Positions 22,691 to 33,904 of a stretch of 64,000 nucleotides of DNA are shown here, one piece after another. Location: positions 108,404,453-108,468,452 of the forward strand of contig JAHLJT010008756.1 of the NCBI GenBank assembly GCA_031308135.1, written 5' to 3'. The translations under genes and the position numbers were made by a program. The DNA is from Acheta domesticus (taxonomy: Eukaryota > Arthropoda > Insecta > Orthoptera > Gryllidae). The notes beneath the pieces are model-generated. The model had not been told where the DNA came from. It did not search any database and saw only the letters and a list, made by a program, of their open reading frames with translations. The stretch's first letter is position 1. Every line of letters begins with the position of its first letter.

Positions 22691-24399
22691 TTGCTCATGA
22701 CTTCATACGACAGTGGACAATAATACATTTTTTATAAAATTAAATAAGGAACGTAAAATTTTACAAACTGTTTAATTAATTACCACCATTTCCCAGTCAC
22801 AAAAAATAAATAGTTGTTAGTTATGATGTTTTTAAACCATTTTCACGCGCGTTTCACCGGCTACTTTTACTGTGCATATGGTATTTTTTACGTGAAAATG
22901 TAAGAAAACGTGATTTTAAAAGAAAAGGAGCATTAAGTATTTAATATAAACTTCATAATATTTCAACTACATGCAACCTCGTCAGGGAAAGTCTTTGCAA
23001 ATTGTTGATGAATTCTTGACTCGTGAGAAGTGGATTTATCTAAGAATATCAAAAGCACGAGTGGTATTTAATAGTACTATTCCACGAGTGAAATTGTGTC
23101 CAACAGAGTTCCAAAATGCGCCAAATATTGAAATAACTTAACGCATTGTAAAATCAAAGATGTTATGTTATATGCGGTTTATTTATACGTAGCGATCAAT
23201 GTGTAGGGTCTCCTAAGGTAGATGAGTCAAAGTTTGTGATTGGTCAATAGGGAGTATCGGTAAGAAAAATCAAATAGAAAAAAGTGATTGACCTTTGGAG
23301 ATACGCCGCCCTAATTAGGGCATTTTGTATGTATACTTAAACACTAATGGTTTTAATTTCACGACTGGAATAGACAACGAAAATCCTAAAGCCACTAATT
23401 TCATCACTCATCACTTCACGTTGCTTCTAAGCATTCAGTAATCAATCATTCCCATCACTATTCCTAACCACATTTCCATTCCGACTCCACACTCCTACCG
23501 ACCACCAATCACCCACCCTCAGATCCCTGCCCGCAAGCACACAGCGAGCAGCCGGAAGCCAAAAATAATTTTTGGAAGTAATTGCATTTGAAGTGCGGAG
23601 CTGCACAAAAATGTTCGAAGTTGTGTCGCGGGTGATCACAGCCACCGCGAGCGGAAACCGCACACAAAAGGGAAGAGAAAACGAAAGGAAAACAAAACAA
23701 AATGGCGAGTCGAACTCGTGAAATAGGGAAACATTTTCAACTGGCGTTGTGTCTTCATATGCAGATTATCGTCTAGACTACATGGATCAACGAGCAAAAC
23801 GAAATCTTGTATTTCCTATTCCTATTGCTTGTGATATTGATTGGTATTATCATGTAAAACACTTCGCCAATTTAATTTGGTGACATTACTGTGCGGATAT
23901 GCCACTCTCTCTATGTCGGTGAAGTTGATAATAAACTTGATGCTCGGCATAATTAATAAAAATTTGCAGAAGAAAGGTCTGACAAGGTATAATACAAATT
24001 AAATAAAAAAATTACACGAGAAATTTTCATATTTTGCATAAGTCGTACATGACCGTATTTAAGGATCTAATTTTGATGGACATATTTTATTAAGAAAAAT
24101 ATCTCTATATTCAATATTATAGCTTAAGTAGAAGATGAAAACTTAAGTCTCACTATTTTCGAAACTTTATGGAATGCAAAGAAAATCAGACTTGCCCTAT
24201 TTTTATAAACGTTTCTGAGATAAAATAAATCCAAAAATATAGAGAAATTTTTCTAAAAGTTCTTGAGGCTAAATGTAAAGTAGTAGGCTGAATGTAATGT
24301 AAAGTAGTTTATGATTCATGTAATAAATGAATCCATTTGCGAGATGAAATAATTAAATGAACAATTTTAATAAAACGATATAACTTCTGATTTTTTTAT
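22691..24399. other. AT-rich spacer
   Basis: No supported gene. Two overlapping minus-strand frames (23442-23700) lie in a slightly GC-richer patch and have no recognisable domain. Confidence 0.35.
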
Positions 24400-25345
24400 T
24401 CGTATCAAAAATAAAAAAGAACTTCGTGCGCACTCTGAGGGCGCCGCTCGGAGGGGTAGAGCGAGCAGGTCGAATCAGGTAGCGGTGCCGGGCTCTTGCG
24501 TGTCGACCAAATACACAGCGCCGTTCACTCGCAGCTACTAATCACCAGATAATGTCTGCCTGACACAAATGATCTCATCACCTTCTGTCCACTGCTCTGC
24601 CCTTTGGAGATCGCGGCAAGTTCGTAAGTGATCTGATTACTTCACTATAACACGCTCAAGCACGAGTACGCGTCAGTCACTTTCCCCTGCGCGATTCTGA
24701 TTATAAATGAGGCGTCTCAAAATTCACGGTCTACGGGTATTTAGAGACCGCGCACATATTCTCCCCTGATGACTTTAAGCTTTCTCACAAGTTCACCACA
24801 GAGAAAAAATTATCTCTCCGGCGCCGGACGCCGCAGTGATCACGACCGGCCTCTCTGACTGCCTCTACGTTCTCTCACGATGCTGCGTCCGCGAAGTCCT
24901 TCGAGCCTCCCTTCCCCCACCAAATTCATCCAAAATGTTCTAGAACTTTCGAACATTTTGCTTAAGTCCGGCGGCTCTTGGCGAAGGGTAGTGCGCCGCA
25001 AAATTAATTTCGTTCCAATCATCGGAGGTTTTCGAGCCGAGAATTGAGAGAGAAACCTGCACTCGTTCCCTCTCACTTCAATTGTGTGTCAAACAGGGGT
25101 AGTAATTAATGGCCGGGGGAAGAAACTGAGAATCTCAAGGGAGGAGGTGGGGCGATGGGGTGCCGCGGAAAAGTACCGGGGTGGGCCGGCCCGGGTGCAC
25201 GTGCATTTCCCTGGCGTCTTGGACACTTGTGCGTGACTAAAGGGGGGTGGGTCGGCGGGGGCTCGGACAGAATCCTTGGCGCCGCCACCGATCTCTCCTG
25301 TCGTGCTTCGTGGAGCAATTCTCGTGTTTGCAGCCGTAATTAATT
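24400..25345. other. GC/CpG-rich island
   Basis: Composition changes sharply from AT-rich flanks to a CpG-rich stretch that includes 'gagggcgccgctcgg' (24437), 'ggcgccggacgccgc' (24820) and a G-rich block at 25140-25270. A TATAAAT hexamer-like element lies at about 24700-24706 and a heat-shock-type element at 24936-24956. This is a plausible promoter region, but no gene start could be tied to it. Confidence 0.4.
24936..24956. promoter_or_regulatory. Heat-shock-element-like site
   Basis: GTTCTAGAACTTTCGAAC contains alternating TTC/GAA units: TTC-ta-GAA-ct-TTC with the canonical two-base spacing, followed by GAA without spacing. Three in-register units meet the minimal HSF trimer pattern. It lies about 230 bases from a TATAAAT motif. 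It may be chance. Confidence 0.25.
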
Positions 25346-28300
25346 CGGTTCCACTACACTTTTTAGTTCATCAAAAGTACTAAAGATATTTTATTTAATA
25401 TTGCAATGTTTTCTTTAGCACTTTCTTCAATAGCAGTAAGCAGACACACAATTTCTTTTCTTGATGTCTTTCTCGGTTGGGCGATTCAAGTAAGCAGGAC
25501 AATTAGGCAACAAAGAAGGCCTAGCTCCACGAAACAATCGTATATGTTTTAAAGGAAGACTGATTTTAGTCATTATCACAAGAGATCACTGAATTCTTCT
25601 CAATTTACCATGTCCATGCCAAATCCAATTCACAAATCTCAAAGTAAATACTGAACTACTGAACTTAGCAACTTACTCTCTTTACTTTTTATAACAATTC
25701 CCTCACCTGGGGACACAGTCCTTATTCACCATGATTCTCCCTGTTATCAACAAGTCTCATCTACATAACCACAACTCGAAAGCTACAAGTAAGTCAAGGA
25801 AGTCACGTAAGTAACGCCCGTGGTGCATACAAAACTTTATGATTTTTCTAGTTCGATACTCAATCAAACGGAATTCTAAGCATTTTATAATTTGTCTGGC
25901 ATCTTAAGTGAAAAGACGCATTGTAATCATCATTGTAAACAAAACAGAGTGTGAATCTAATAATCTAATTGGAATTACATAATCGTTGTTGGTACTGATT
26001 TGTTCGTAGAAAATGAAAGTATGTTGTGAAGTTCCTGAAAAAGTTTCGCAAAAGCTAACAAAGTTACAGGCAGTGGTTTCCAGAAATACTTCGAGAAATA
26101 TATGAAAATGATCGCGGTGTATTTGAGAGTTATGTGGAAAATAACTGTGTTAATTGCGCTGATGAAACGTTTTTTTAAGTTATTTAAAACATTTCTTAAC
26201 ATTAAAAAAGAATATTTCGAAGATGTTAACTAATGTGCCATTTACATCTTATTACTACTTGTAGTACAGCTACCCTCTTAGGTATAAGTCTCTAAAAGAA
26301 GGTAATTCATAACGGTGAAATATGAGTGGCTAGTAAGAATTATAAATTCACGGGAACATTTCAAATTGCAATTTTCAAATCAATTAAGCAAAATAAGTTT
26401 TATAACGCGTTATGTTATTTATGGACATTATATCATTTATTTCTTGTATTTTCTTAAAGTTTAACTAATTTATAAAAATGTGCTTGTTTGCGTGGTATTA
26501 GAGCCGGCCATAATGTTTTCAAAAAACCTGTGCGGTCATACAGAATAAGGAAGTCACGTAAGTGTAACAATGCCATTACGTTTTTTGTTTCAATTCCGTA
26601 AACACACAGCAATGAACTAGTAAATCATAAAAAGAACTATAGAATTATTACAGTGTTCAATTTTTGGTCTACAAAAGCAGGGAGGAAGGAAATATAAAAA
26701 AATTAATTCATGATCTTTAATATGTTCTTGAAAATTTGCGATTTAAAATAGTTTGCAGTTCATTTATTGATCAAGGAAATTAAAAACTAATTTTGAATGA
26801 TACTTGTTGCTTGTTAGTGCCTTCGTTACAGAGTTCGGTATACAGAGCATAACTTACCTGGATTGAGAGGATTATGTTTATGAGAGAAAGTATGAAAACA
26901 GTTGAATGTTCTCTTACAGGGATATGTTACATGTTCTCTTACAGAGAATTATTAGAGGAATTATGGGAGGAAATACGAAAAGACAAATAGAGTCAAGTCA
27001 ACATTTAGTTAATTGATAAAGAAGTAAATCCGAATCATTAAAATTGGGTAAAAATAAATTAAAATCTTGTAAGTACCACAAACGTAAATGGTTCTAATGA
27101 TCATGTGGCTACAAACATTCCCCAGATCAAAGACCCTCGCGCTTTCGTCGCCCCTCGATCATTAGAACCCTAAAAACGCCCTTGTAAATAAATAAATATT
27201 GTCTCTTCTGGAATAATGTTTTGTTTTGTCCTCTTATTTTGTCCTTTGTCATCATACATTTAAGAATTCAATTATCGAAACAGTATTCAAGAATGCTTCT
27301 AAATTCTAAAGATGATTCACATAGTAATCGAATCAATACATGATTTGTTTAAAAATTTTAAAAATTATAATCTCACAAAGTGGCACTACGTTATATTTCT
27401 TAATAACTAATTGGACAAAAAACACAATATTTGTAGAATTTTAAGTTAAGAGTGTATTTTATAAAATTTAATTCAGAGTGTGAAAGGAAAATTTTACACA
27501 TTTCATTTATTACTATGAATATACTTTATGCAAGCAACTAAAGAACTTTCATAACAGATAAAATAAAATCAACATTTTAATGACCTCCCTCTAGTGAAGG
27601 CGGGAATAGTCCAACTAAAACATTTTTAAATGCAAATATGTTGACATTTTCCGAATGATATTTTAATGGATTAGCGCATTATCGAAATTACGCTTTGCGT
27701 TGACACGACCCCAAAGCGATTTTTCTTTGTCATGACAAAATGCAAACGCGAATCGATCCTAGAAAATGACGAGGGTGAAACACGTTAATTAACTGTCAAT
27801 CGTTTTAAACTCTGCTAAAGAAAAATGGATCGTCCATAATGAGAGCGCAATAAAATGCATATTAAGTTACCATTGCTGATGACACGCGCAGATAGAAAAA
27901 ATCAGATCTGATGGAATTTTCATGAATGGACGTAATGACAAAAATATAATGAGCTACAAGCAAAGTGTAAAATATATATTGATGTAAATATTCGATAATT
28001 CGATTTTAACAATTTTATAAAATATTTTGAGTATTTTCACCAAATAAAAAATTCTTGAAGTACACTGTGAATTGGTGAAATAAATATGATGAACATTCCC
28101 CAATTTTCTCACTAAGCATCATCTTTCTACTCTATATGTATAATTTTATTTCGGGAATTAAAAAAGGACTTTTTTAATTATTACTAAATTTTGTTGAAGG
28201 GAATATTCAAATAACAAAAATATTTCAAGGCGAAATAACTGTTGCATTAGTAATTACCCACTGCTCTAATACGATTATTAATTAAGTTTTCAATAAACAC

Positions 28301-29139
28301 ACTATAAAAAAATGAGCATAGCTTTTCCATCGCAAGGCTTCAGTCACAAGGGCGGATGATTTTTAGAGGACCCGTCTCTCTGCAGTTCTCGCGTCCCATC
28401 TGCTTGTGTACTCATGTAGCCCATTTTGTGTGAAATACACTTATAAAACTGACGTGGCAGGTCCACTGTTAACTCTCAATTTTCAAAACTTGCAAAAGTT
28501 TGAATTTTTCCGGCGTCCTTCCTACAACTACAGAACTGTAGATAGAGATTTTTCCTTCAAGTAAAATTGTTTTTTTCATAATTAGTTCTTTCTTTAAGAT
28601 CATGCACATTTTTTGAAAATGTGAGTAGTTTTCGCGCAACACTAGGTGCAATATGCGAAATTTTTAAAACAATAGCATAAATATGCTTGTGGCAAAAAAG
28701 ACTTCAATTTTTTTCTTTAAACTCTTGGAAAGGATAGTGCTAAATTTACTGTATAAGATGACATAAACATCATTCTGGTCCAATAGTTTTTGTTCTTTCA
28801 AAAATGACAAAAATATACTTTTTTGACATCTCCTTCGCATTGTTAATATTTATATTAGCGGAGATATTTTTTTCATTATTGCATATATGAGTACATGTTT
28901 TCTAATGTCTTATAATGTTTCTTGAAAATTCAAAACTTTTCAGTCAAATGAGCTCAAATTTCCGCATTGTCATATATTCACAATAACAGCCAGTGGTAAC
29001 ACACCTAGGGCCCACCACCTTTCAATTGTAGCAAAAATCAGAATTTTCACAATAAACACAAAACGTTTCAGAGAATGAAGTTTTATGTTCATTATGTACA
29101 CTTAAATGTTCAGGTGGATTGTGTTGGCACTTAGGGAAC
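25346..29139. other. Long AT-rich spacer
   Basis: No supported gene or mobile element is seen over about 3.8 kb. The stretch 27560-27930 is less extreme in composition and has many TAAT/ATTA cores. An inverted pair GGTTCTAATGATC...GATCATTAGAACC lies at 27090-27169. Confidence 0.4.
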
Positions 29140-29270
29140 CAAATTAAATCAAATTTGGCGCAGAACCTGGAATTCAATCATTTATAACAATTCTTTGGCG
29201 CTAATTAACATCGAAGAACATACATTTCAAACCTTGTCGCTCCCGAGATAGTTAACTTTTCCCCCCTCAA
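29140..29270 (+). repeat. Interspersed repeat shared with 13985-14105
   Basis: The blocks 'aatttggcgc', 'aattcaatcatttataac', 'tttggcgctaa', 'acatacatttcaaac' and 'gagatagtta' occur in the same order and spacing at 13985-14105. The copies are diverged and contain no ORF. Confidence 0.55.
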
Positions 29271-29488
29271 AAGCCGCCGACTACATTCAGAGTAAAAAAG
29301 AGTTTCATTCCTCTTTTAAAACGGCTTTGAAACTGCTTTCTGAGATGGTTGTAAGATCTCGCCGCATCCCAAGCATTGGGAGCCCAGCGAACTTATACGT
29401 AGAACATGCTTCACGGCTAGCTGCCATTCAATAGTGTTCTTGTACGAGGTAGTCTCTTCCTCGGTGCAACACCGTCGGTGCAGCCTGT

Positions 29489-29517
29489 CTGATGAGTCCT
29501 GATCGAGAACGAAACGC
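29489..29517 (+). ncRNA. Hammerhead ribozyme relic, copy B (5' half lost)
   Basis: The core CTGATGA (29489-29495), a 15-base stem-II segment (29496-29510, GTCC...GAAC, one C-A mismatch) and GAAA (29511-29514) followed by CGC are all present. The 5' part that would carry the cleavage-site GUC and stem I has been removed by the roughly 85-base deletion relative to the right arm. GCCTGT of stem I is still there just before the core. It is probably inactive. Confidence 0.65.
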
Positions 29518-29560
29518 TTTTACTACCCTAACTGCTCATCCTTTGCGCCTCTGCGCATTT

Positions 29561-29630
29561 GAGAAAAAGGGTATAGCGGCGTGTGCCGTATTCCACCTAT
29601 CGCACAAGTGTGCGTTGCAGGGTGACCCTA
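29561..29630. other. Three-hairpin linker, copy 1
   Basis: It lies between the inner inverted arms and contains three successive self-complementary blocks: a GGCGTGTGCC-centred stem (about 29577-29594), CGCACAAGTGTGCG (29601-29614, perfect) and CAGGGTGACCCTA (29618-29630). The same three recur in the same order at 30092-30150, which points to a selected RNA or DNA structure and not to chance. Confidence 0.6.
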
Positions 29631-29669
29631 GCGCAGAGGCGCAAAGGATGAGCAGTTTAGGGTAGTAAA

Positions 29670-29722
29670 AGCGTTTCCTTCTAGTTCAGGACTTATCAGA
29701 CAGGCTTCCAGCCTGTGACGCT
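29670..29722 (-). ncRNA. Hammerhead ribozyme, copy A (G8 mutated)
   Basis: On the minus strand, 5' to 3': stem III strand AGCG then UC (cleavage after C, at 29717); stem I hairpin ACAGGCU-GGA-AGCCUGU (29716-29700, seven perfect pairs); core CUGAUAA (29699-29693); stem II region (29692-29678); GAAA then CGCU. The core should be CUGAUGA: the base at position 8, the catalytic G, is A here, and stem II is poorly paired. Cleavage is therefore not expected, although the fold is recognisable. The order GUC, stem I, core, stem II, GAAA, stem III is a type III layout with a stem III of about five pairs. Confidence 0.75.
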
Positions 29723-30091
29723 GCATGAACAATATGCTCTGTAGGTTCGTACACTCGATGCGCCAAGTAAGTTACGGTTATGCAACGATGTTGCACCCAG
29801 CAGGCAGCGGACAGTATTGCACCGAGGAAGAGACCTACCTCGTGCAAGAACGCTACTCAACGGCAGCTAGCCGTGAAGCATGTTCTACGCAGCGACGCTA
29901 ACACACGCGTTAAGTATGAAGAAACGTCAGTCACGCGGTTCAAGTCCGCGTCTGAAGGGTCGAAACACAAGACGAATCTTACTGGAAAGTTGGTCTCCTG
30001 GCCTATATGTTCACTCGGTCAACGACCAGCGGATGTAGAAGAAGGGTTTTACCTTTCAACTGCTCTCATCTTTTCTCATCGAGGAAAAAGT

Positions 30092-30150
30092 GGATAACGG
30101 CGTGTGCCGTATCCACCTACCGCACAAGTGTGCGTGCAGGGTGACCCTGG
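30092..30150. other. Three-hairpin linker, copy 2
   Basis: GTGGATAACGGCGTGTGCCGTATCCAC is a long near-palindrome (written here in parts: GTGGATAACGGC, GTGT, GCCGTATCCAC). It is followed by CGCACAAGTGTGCG and CAGGGTGACCCTG. The arms are better matched than in copy 1, suggesting that this copy is closer to the ancestral form. It lies 3' of hammerhead copy C on the minus strand. Confidence 0.6.
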
Positions 30151-30179
30151 CGCAAAGGATGAGCAGTTAGGGTAGTTAA

Positions 30180-30233
30180 AGCGTTTCGCCCTAGTTCAGG
30201 ACTCATCAGGACAGGCTTCCAGCCTGTGACACT
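30180..30233 (-). ncRNA. Hammerhead ribozyme, copy C (intact core)
   Basis: On the minus strand, 5' to 3': AGUGUC with predicted cleavage after the C at 30228; stem I ACAGGCU-GGA-AGCCUGU (30227-30211); one extra C (30210); core CUGAUGA (30209-30203); stem II GUCC-UGAACUA-GGGC (30202-30188, four pairs with one G-U); GAAA (30187-30184); stem III strand CGCU. Stem III pairs as A-U, C-G, G-U, C-G, U-A. All core residues are present. The extra C between stem I and the core may weaken activity. Compared with copy A, one stem III pair changes from G-C to G-U, so pairing is kept. Confidence 0.8.
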
Positions 30234-30260
30234 GTATGAGCGAACTTGTGCGTTTTTGTC

Positions 30261-31339
30261 GGCAGGTTCCCAACAATCAGGTTTTTCCACATAAGATGCG
30301 ATGGGATTGCATTTTTGGAGAATCTGCAGACGATCAGTCTCCTGGCAGATCACCTTGCTAGCGTAAAAGCTAAGAATACTATTGTCTGCACTGAAGGTTG
30401 TATTACTTCGTAAAATTGGTAATCGTATTCGGAGGCCACAAGCGATATATTCGCCATGCAACAAGAGTGTTGGTGAGAGAATTGGCTTGTGAATTTCATA
30501 AACAATGAGAGTCAGATAGATCAGTAGAACAGATAGAATCAGAAAGCAAAAGGTTTCGTTTTTTACCCAACAATTTCTTCAATCAATACTTCATAATCCT
30601 TTAGCGGAGATATGCTAACAACCTTAATACTTGTCGTTTCACAACCTTCCGTTGTGTCAAAGGTTTAGAAAGATTAGTGAAAGATGTTCAGCACGAAATC
30701 TTCAGAAGCTCTTCCAAAAACTCAAGCTATATTCGCAGCCTCATCAGCTGGACTTCTCTAAAGGTAGCCAAAATTTCTTCCTTCAGTATCTTCATTTATT
30801 GATACAAGAAATGATTATTTGTGAAAAATTATATTGATAGAGTACAATAAATTGTTTTTCGGTTCTCATGATCGTGTATGCCCAATACACGCAAATGGAT
30901 GTCAGTATGGGTCTAATTAATATATTTATTTTCGATCATCAATTTTGGATGTTAACAACTACTCACTTTCTCTTAGCATCATAATACACAGCGTATAATA
31001 ATTTTCCACAAGTTATAAATTCTTTAAATTATGGTACTTACGTAAACGATGGTCGCCCCTCTAGTTCAGAGGAACCGAACATACTAATCAATAACAGTTA
31101 TGTGTTTCCCTCACCTCCATCATTCATAGTGGTTGCAAAACATGACAAATTACATTAAATTAAATACCAAATGAATGAATTATTTTAAAACTTCCTTCAA
31201 AATGAAATCTAGCCAAATATAAAATATCTATTATGTAGCTATTAGTCGTAACAGTTGTGAACGAGGGATGAAAAGAGGGTGAGTGAGGAGAGAACACAAA
31301 TAGGCACCGATAACGGTACCGCAAGGACAGATGCGAGAG
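30261..31339. other. AT-rich spacer
   Basis: No recognised gene or repeat. Confidence 0.4.
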
Positions 31340-31690
31340 CGATTATGAGAGCGTGTTGGGCAGCGAGGGGGGGGCGAGTGGGAGCGTGGGCAAGGGCGTG
31401 GGCGTGGGCGTGGGTGGGGGTGGGGGCGCTGGGGGTGCGGGGCCAATGTTTGGGCAAGCGTTGACCGCCGGGGGCAGAGCGCGTCGCCCTGTCAATATTT
31501 CCCCTGGCCCGCCCCCGCTGCTTCGCCCCGAGGGCGCTGCGGGCCGTATCCTATCGCGGCGCCCAGCTCGCGTCCACGCCACGCACACGCCGCCCCGCCC
31601 CGCCCCGCACCGCCCCGCGCCGCGCCTCAAGTGCCTCGTAAAGGTCAGGGCTGGCAAGCACACTTGCCGCAAAGTGCGTCAATCACGTAC
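31340..31690. other. CpG island with G-quadruplex-prone tract
   Basis: The first third has a G-run series ('gggcgtgggcgtgggtgggg' near 31405). The rest is C-rich with GCCCCGCC boxes (about 31588-31620), which resemble Sp1/KLF sites. Overlapping frames on both strands exist only because stop codons are rare at this composition. It may be a promoter; no gene is attached with confidence. Confidence 0.45.
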
Positions 31691-32696
31691 AATGCACGCG
31701 CTGCACACACACATAGGCGGATTATCTCCTCAATTCAGATATTTATCACCTCCTGCTTGGGCTGCCTCAGGAGGTTGTTCCTCTCCAAAACGTACAAAAT
31801 TTTTAAAAAATTAAATTTTGTAAATATGCACAAATATAACACTTTTGTCGTTAACTTTTTTGTAACCTTATCCATTAAGGTACTTTTAAAAGAAAATATT
31901 TCAAACTATTTATATGGAAACTGATTCTCTATCAAATTAATTATTAATGATCCCTTTGAAAGGGTTCGAATATGCAAGGGGCACAATTCGGCTTACCTCA
32001 TCTTTCGACTACAATCTACCCCCTTAACTCGCTTCCATACGGAAAACGACAAAACCTGAATATGTTTAATGATGTGCCAGATTGCACAATAATGAACAAG
32101 TTTGTTTTTTTGTACTTTCTTTCGCACTATGAATTTGTTATCATTAAAGATTTCATTTAAATCGAAACAACATCCTTTGAAAATTATTAGCTTTGGTCAT
32201 GACCATGAGAAATAAAATAATTGTTCATACGAACGTTAACCTGAGCTCTCTTCCCGTTGTATCGTTGGATGCTTCGCTCGGACGCCGCGTATCTCCACAC
32301 CAACACCTTCGACCAGTCTTGCTACCTTTTATCTTGTATCATCCGGCACGCCACGAAGTCACTCCCATTCACATAATGTACTAGCCTCCCATATCACCAT
32401 CAGCAGTTGTTCGGCAAAATAATTACAAGTTCATCTAGCTTGGTGCTTCACCTTCGTCACAGGTGAAAACTAATTACAGTTGACAATTTTCTTAAAAGTT
32501 CCTCCCTATCAGTAAGAAAATACTCAAGTCAATGCACGGCTTCACCAAAATGTTTCTATGTTCCACTTTTCACTCGCGGAAGAAAAAAGTTAAAGTCCCG
32601 AACTGTATCTCCGGAATTTTTACAAGTCTCTACTTTCGACCACAAAAATCTATTAAGTCTCAACTCGAACACGCACGCCCTAATTCAGAGATGATC
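31691..32696. other. Spacer up to the assembly gap
   Basis: AT-rich, with short frames and no motif. Confidence 0.4.
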
Positions 32697-33696
32697 NNNN
32701 NNNNNNNNNNNNNNNNNNNNNNNNNNNNNNNNNNNNNNNNNNNNNNNNNNNNNNNNNNNNNNNNNNNNNNNNNNNNNNNNNNNNNNNNNNNNNNNNNNNN
32801 NNNNNNNNNNNNNNNNNNNNNNNNNNNNNNNNNNNNNNNNNNNNNNNNNNNNNNNNNNNNNNNNNNNNNNNNNNNNNNNNNNNNNNNNNNNNNNNNNNNN
32901 NNNNNNNNNNNNNNNNNNNNNNNNNNNNNNNNNNNNNNNNNNNNNNNNNNNNNNNNNNNNNNNNNNNNNNNNNNNNNNNNNNNNNNNNNNNNNNNNNNNN
33001 NNNNNNNNNNNNNNNNNNNNNNNNNNNNNNNNNNNNNNNNNNNNNNNNNNNNNNNNNNNNNNNNNNNNNNNNNNNNNNNNNNNNNNNNNNNNNNNNNNNN
33101 NNNNNNNNNNNNNNNNNNNNNNNNNNNNNNNNNNNNNNNNNNNNNNNNNNNNNNNNNNNNNNNNNNNNNNNNNNNNNNNNNNNNNNNNNNNNNNNNNNNN
33201 NNNNNNNNNNNNNNNNNNNNNNNNNNNNNNNNNNNNNNNNNNNNNNNNNNNNNNNNNNNNNNNNNNNNNNNNNNNNNNNNNNNNNNNNNNNNNNNNNNNN
33301 NNNNNNNNNNNNNNNNNNNNNNNNNNNNNNNNNNNNNNNNNNNNNNNNNNNNNNNNNNNNNNNNNNNNNNNNNNNNNNNNNNNNNNNNNNNNNNNNNNNN
33401 NNNNNNNNNNNNNNNNNNNNNNNNNNNNNNNNNNNNNNNNNNNNNNNNNNNNNNNNNNNNNNNNNNNNNNNNNNNNNNNNNNNNNNNNNNNNNNNNNNNN
33501 NNNNNNNNNNNNNNNNNNNNNNNNNNNNNNNNNNNNNNNNNNNNNNNNNNNNNNNNNNNNNNNNNNNNNNNNNNNNNNNNNNNNNNNNNNNNNNNNNNNN
33601 NNNNNNNNNNNNNNNNNNNNNNNNNNNNNNNNNNNNNNNNNNNNNNNNNNNNNNNNNNNNNNNNNNNNNNNNNNNNNNNNNNNNNNNNNNNNNNNN
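32697..33696. other. Assembly gap (exactly 1000 N)
   Basis: The round length indicates a scaffolding placeholder of unknown true size. Any feature reading through it is meaningless. Confidence 0.99.
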
Positions 33697-33904
33697 ATTT
33701 GTTTTGAAATTTTGACGACAAAGTACTTTTAAAGAGAAAATAGTGTATTTCAGCAATAAATAGAATTCTTCCAAACTTATATAAAATGTAAAAAAAATAT
33801 TCACCGTTTTGTCCTATGCAGACAATTCATTTATTTTGTGATTTAGTTGACAAATAATTCTCCAAGACTTCCTTAACACTGTTTGTCGGTCATTTTTACT
33901 TACC

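Larger units (their letters stand above)
29398..30260. repeat. Nested inverted/direct repeat block with hammerhead motifs
   Basis: The outer arms are 29398-29474 and 29813-29889. They are inverted, about 90 % identical by eye over about 70 bases, and include 'cttcacggctagctgcc'. The inner arms are 29514-29558 and 29630-29675, nearly perfect and sharing 'ctgctcatcctttgcgcc'. About 70 bases lie between the inner arms, forming a large potential hairpin. A third partial unit in the same orientation as the right arm lies at 30090-30240, about 510 bases downstream. Each arm set carries a hammerhead motif. About 85 bases present next to the right arm (29727-29812) are absent from the left arm. This suggests a head-to-head dimer, as seen for Penelope-like terminal repeats, or a rearranged satellite. 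Confidence 0.85.

Noticed and set aside
29900..29960. tRNA-like T arm (CGCGG-TTCAAGT-CCGCG)
   Set aside because: The T-stem is perfect, but I found no acceptor stem, D arm or A box at tRNA spacing. It may still be a relic within the ribozyme repeat block.
32532..33804. Reading frames of 350-390 codons on both strands
   Set aside because: They run through the 1000-N gap and consist almost only of unknown residues.
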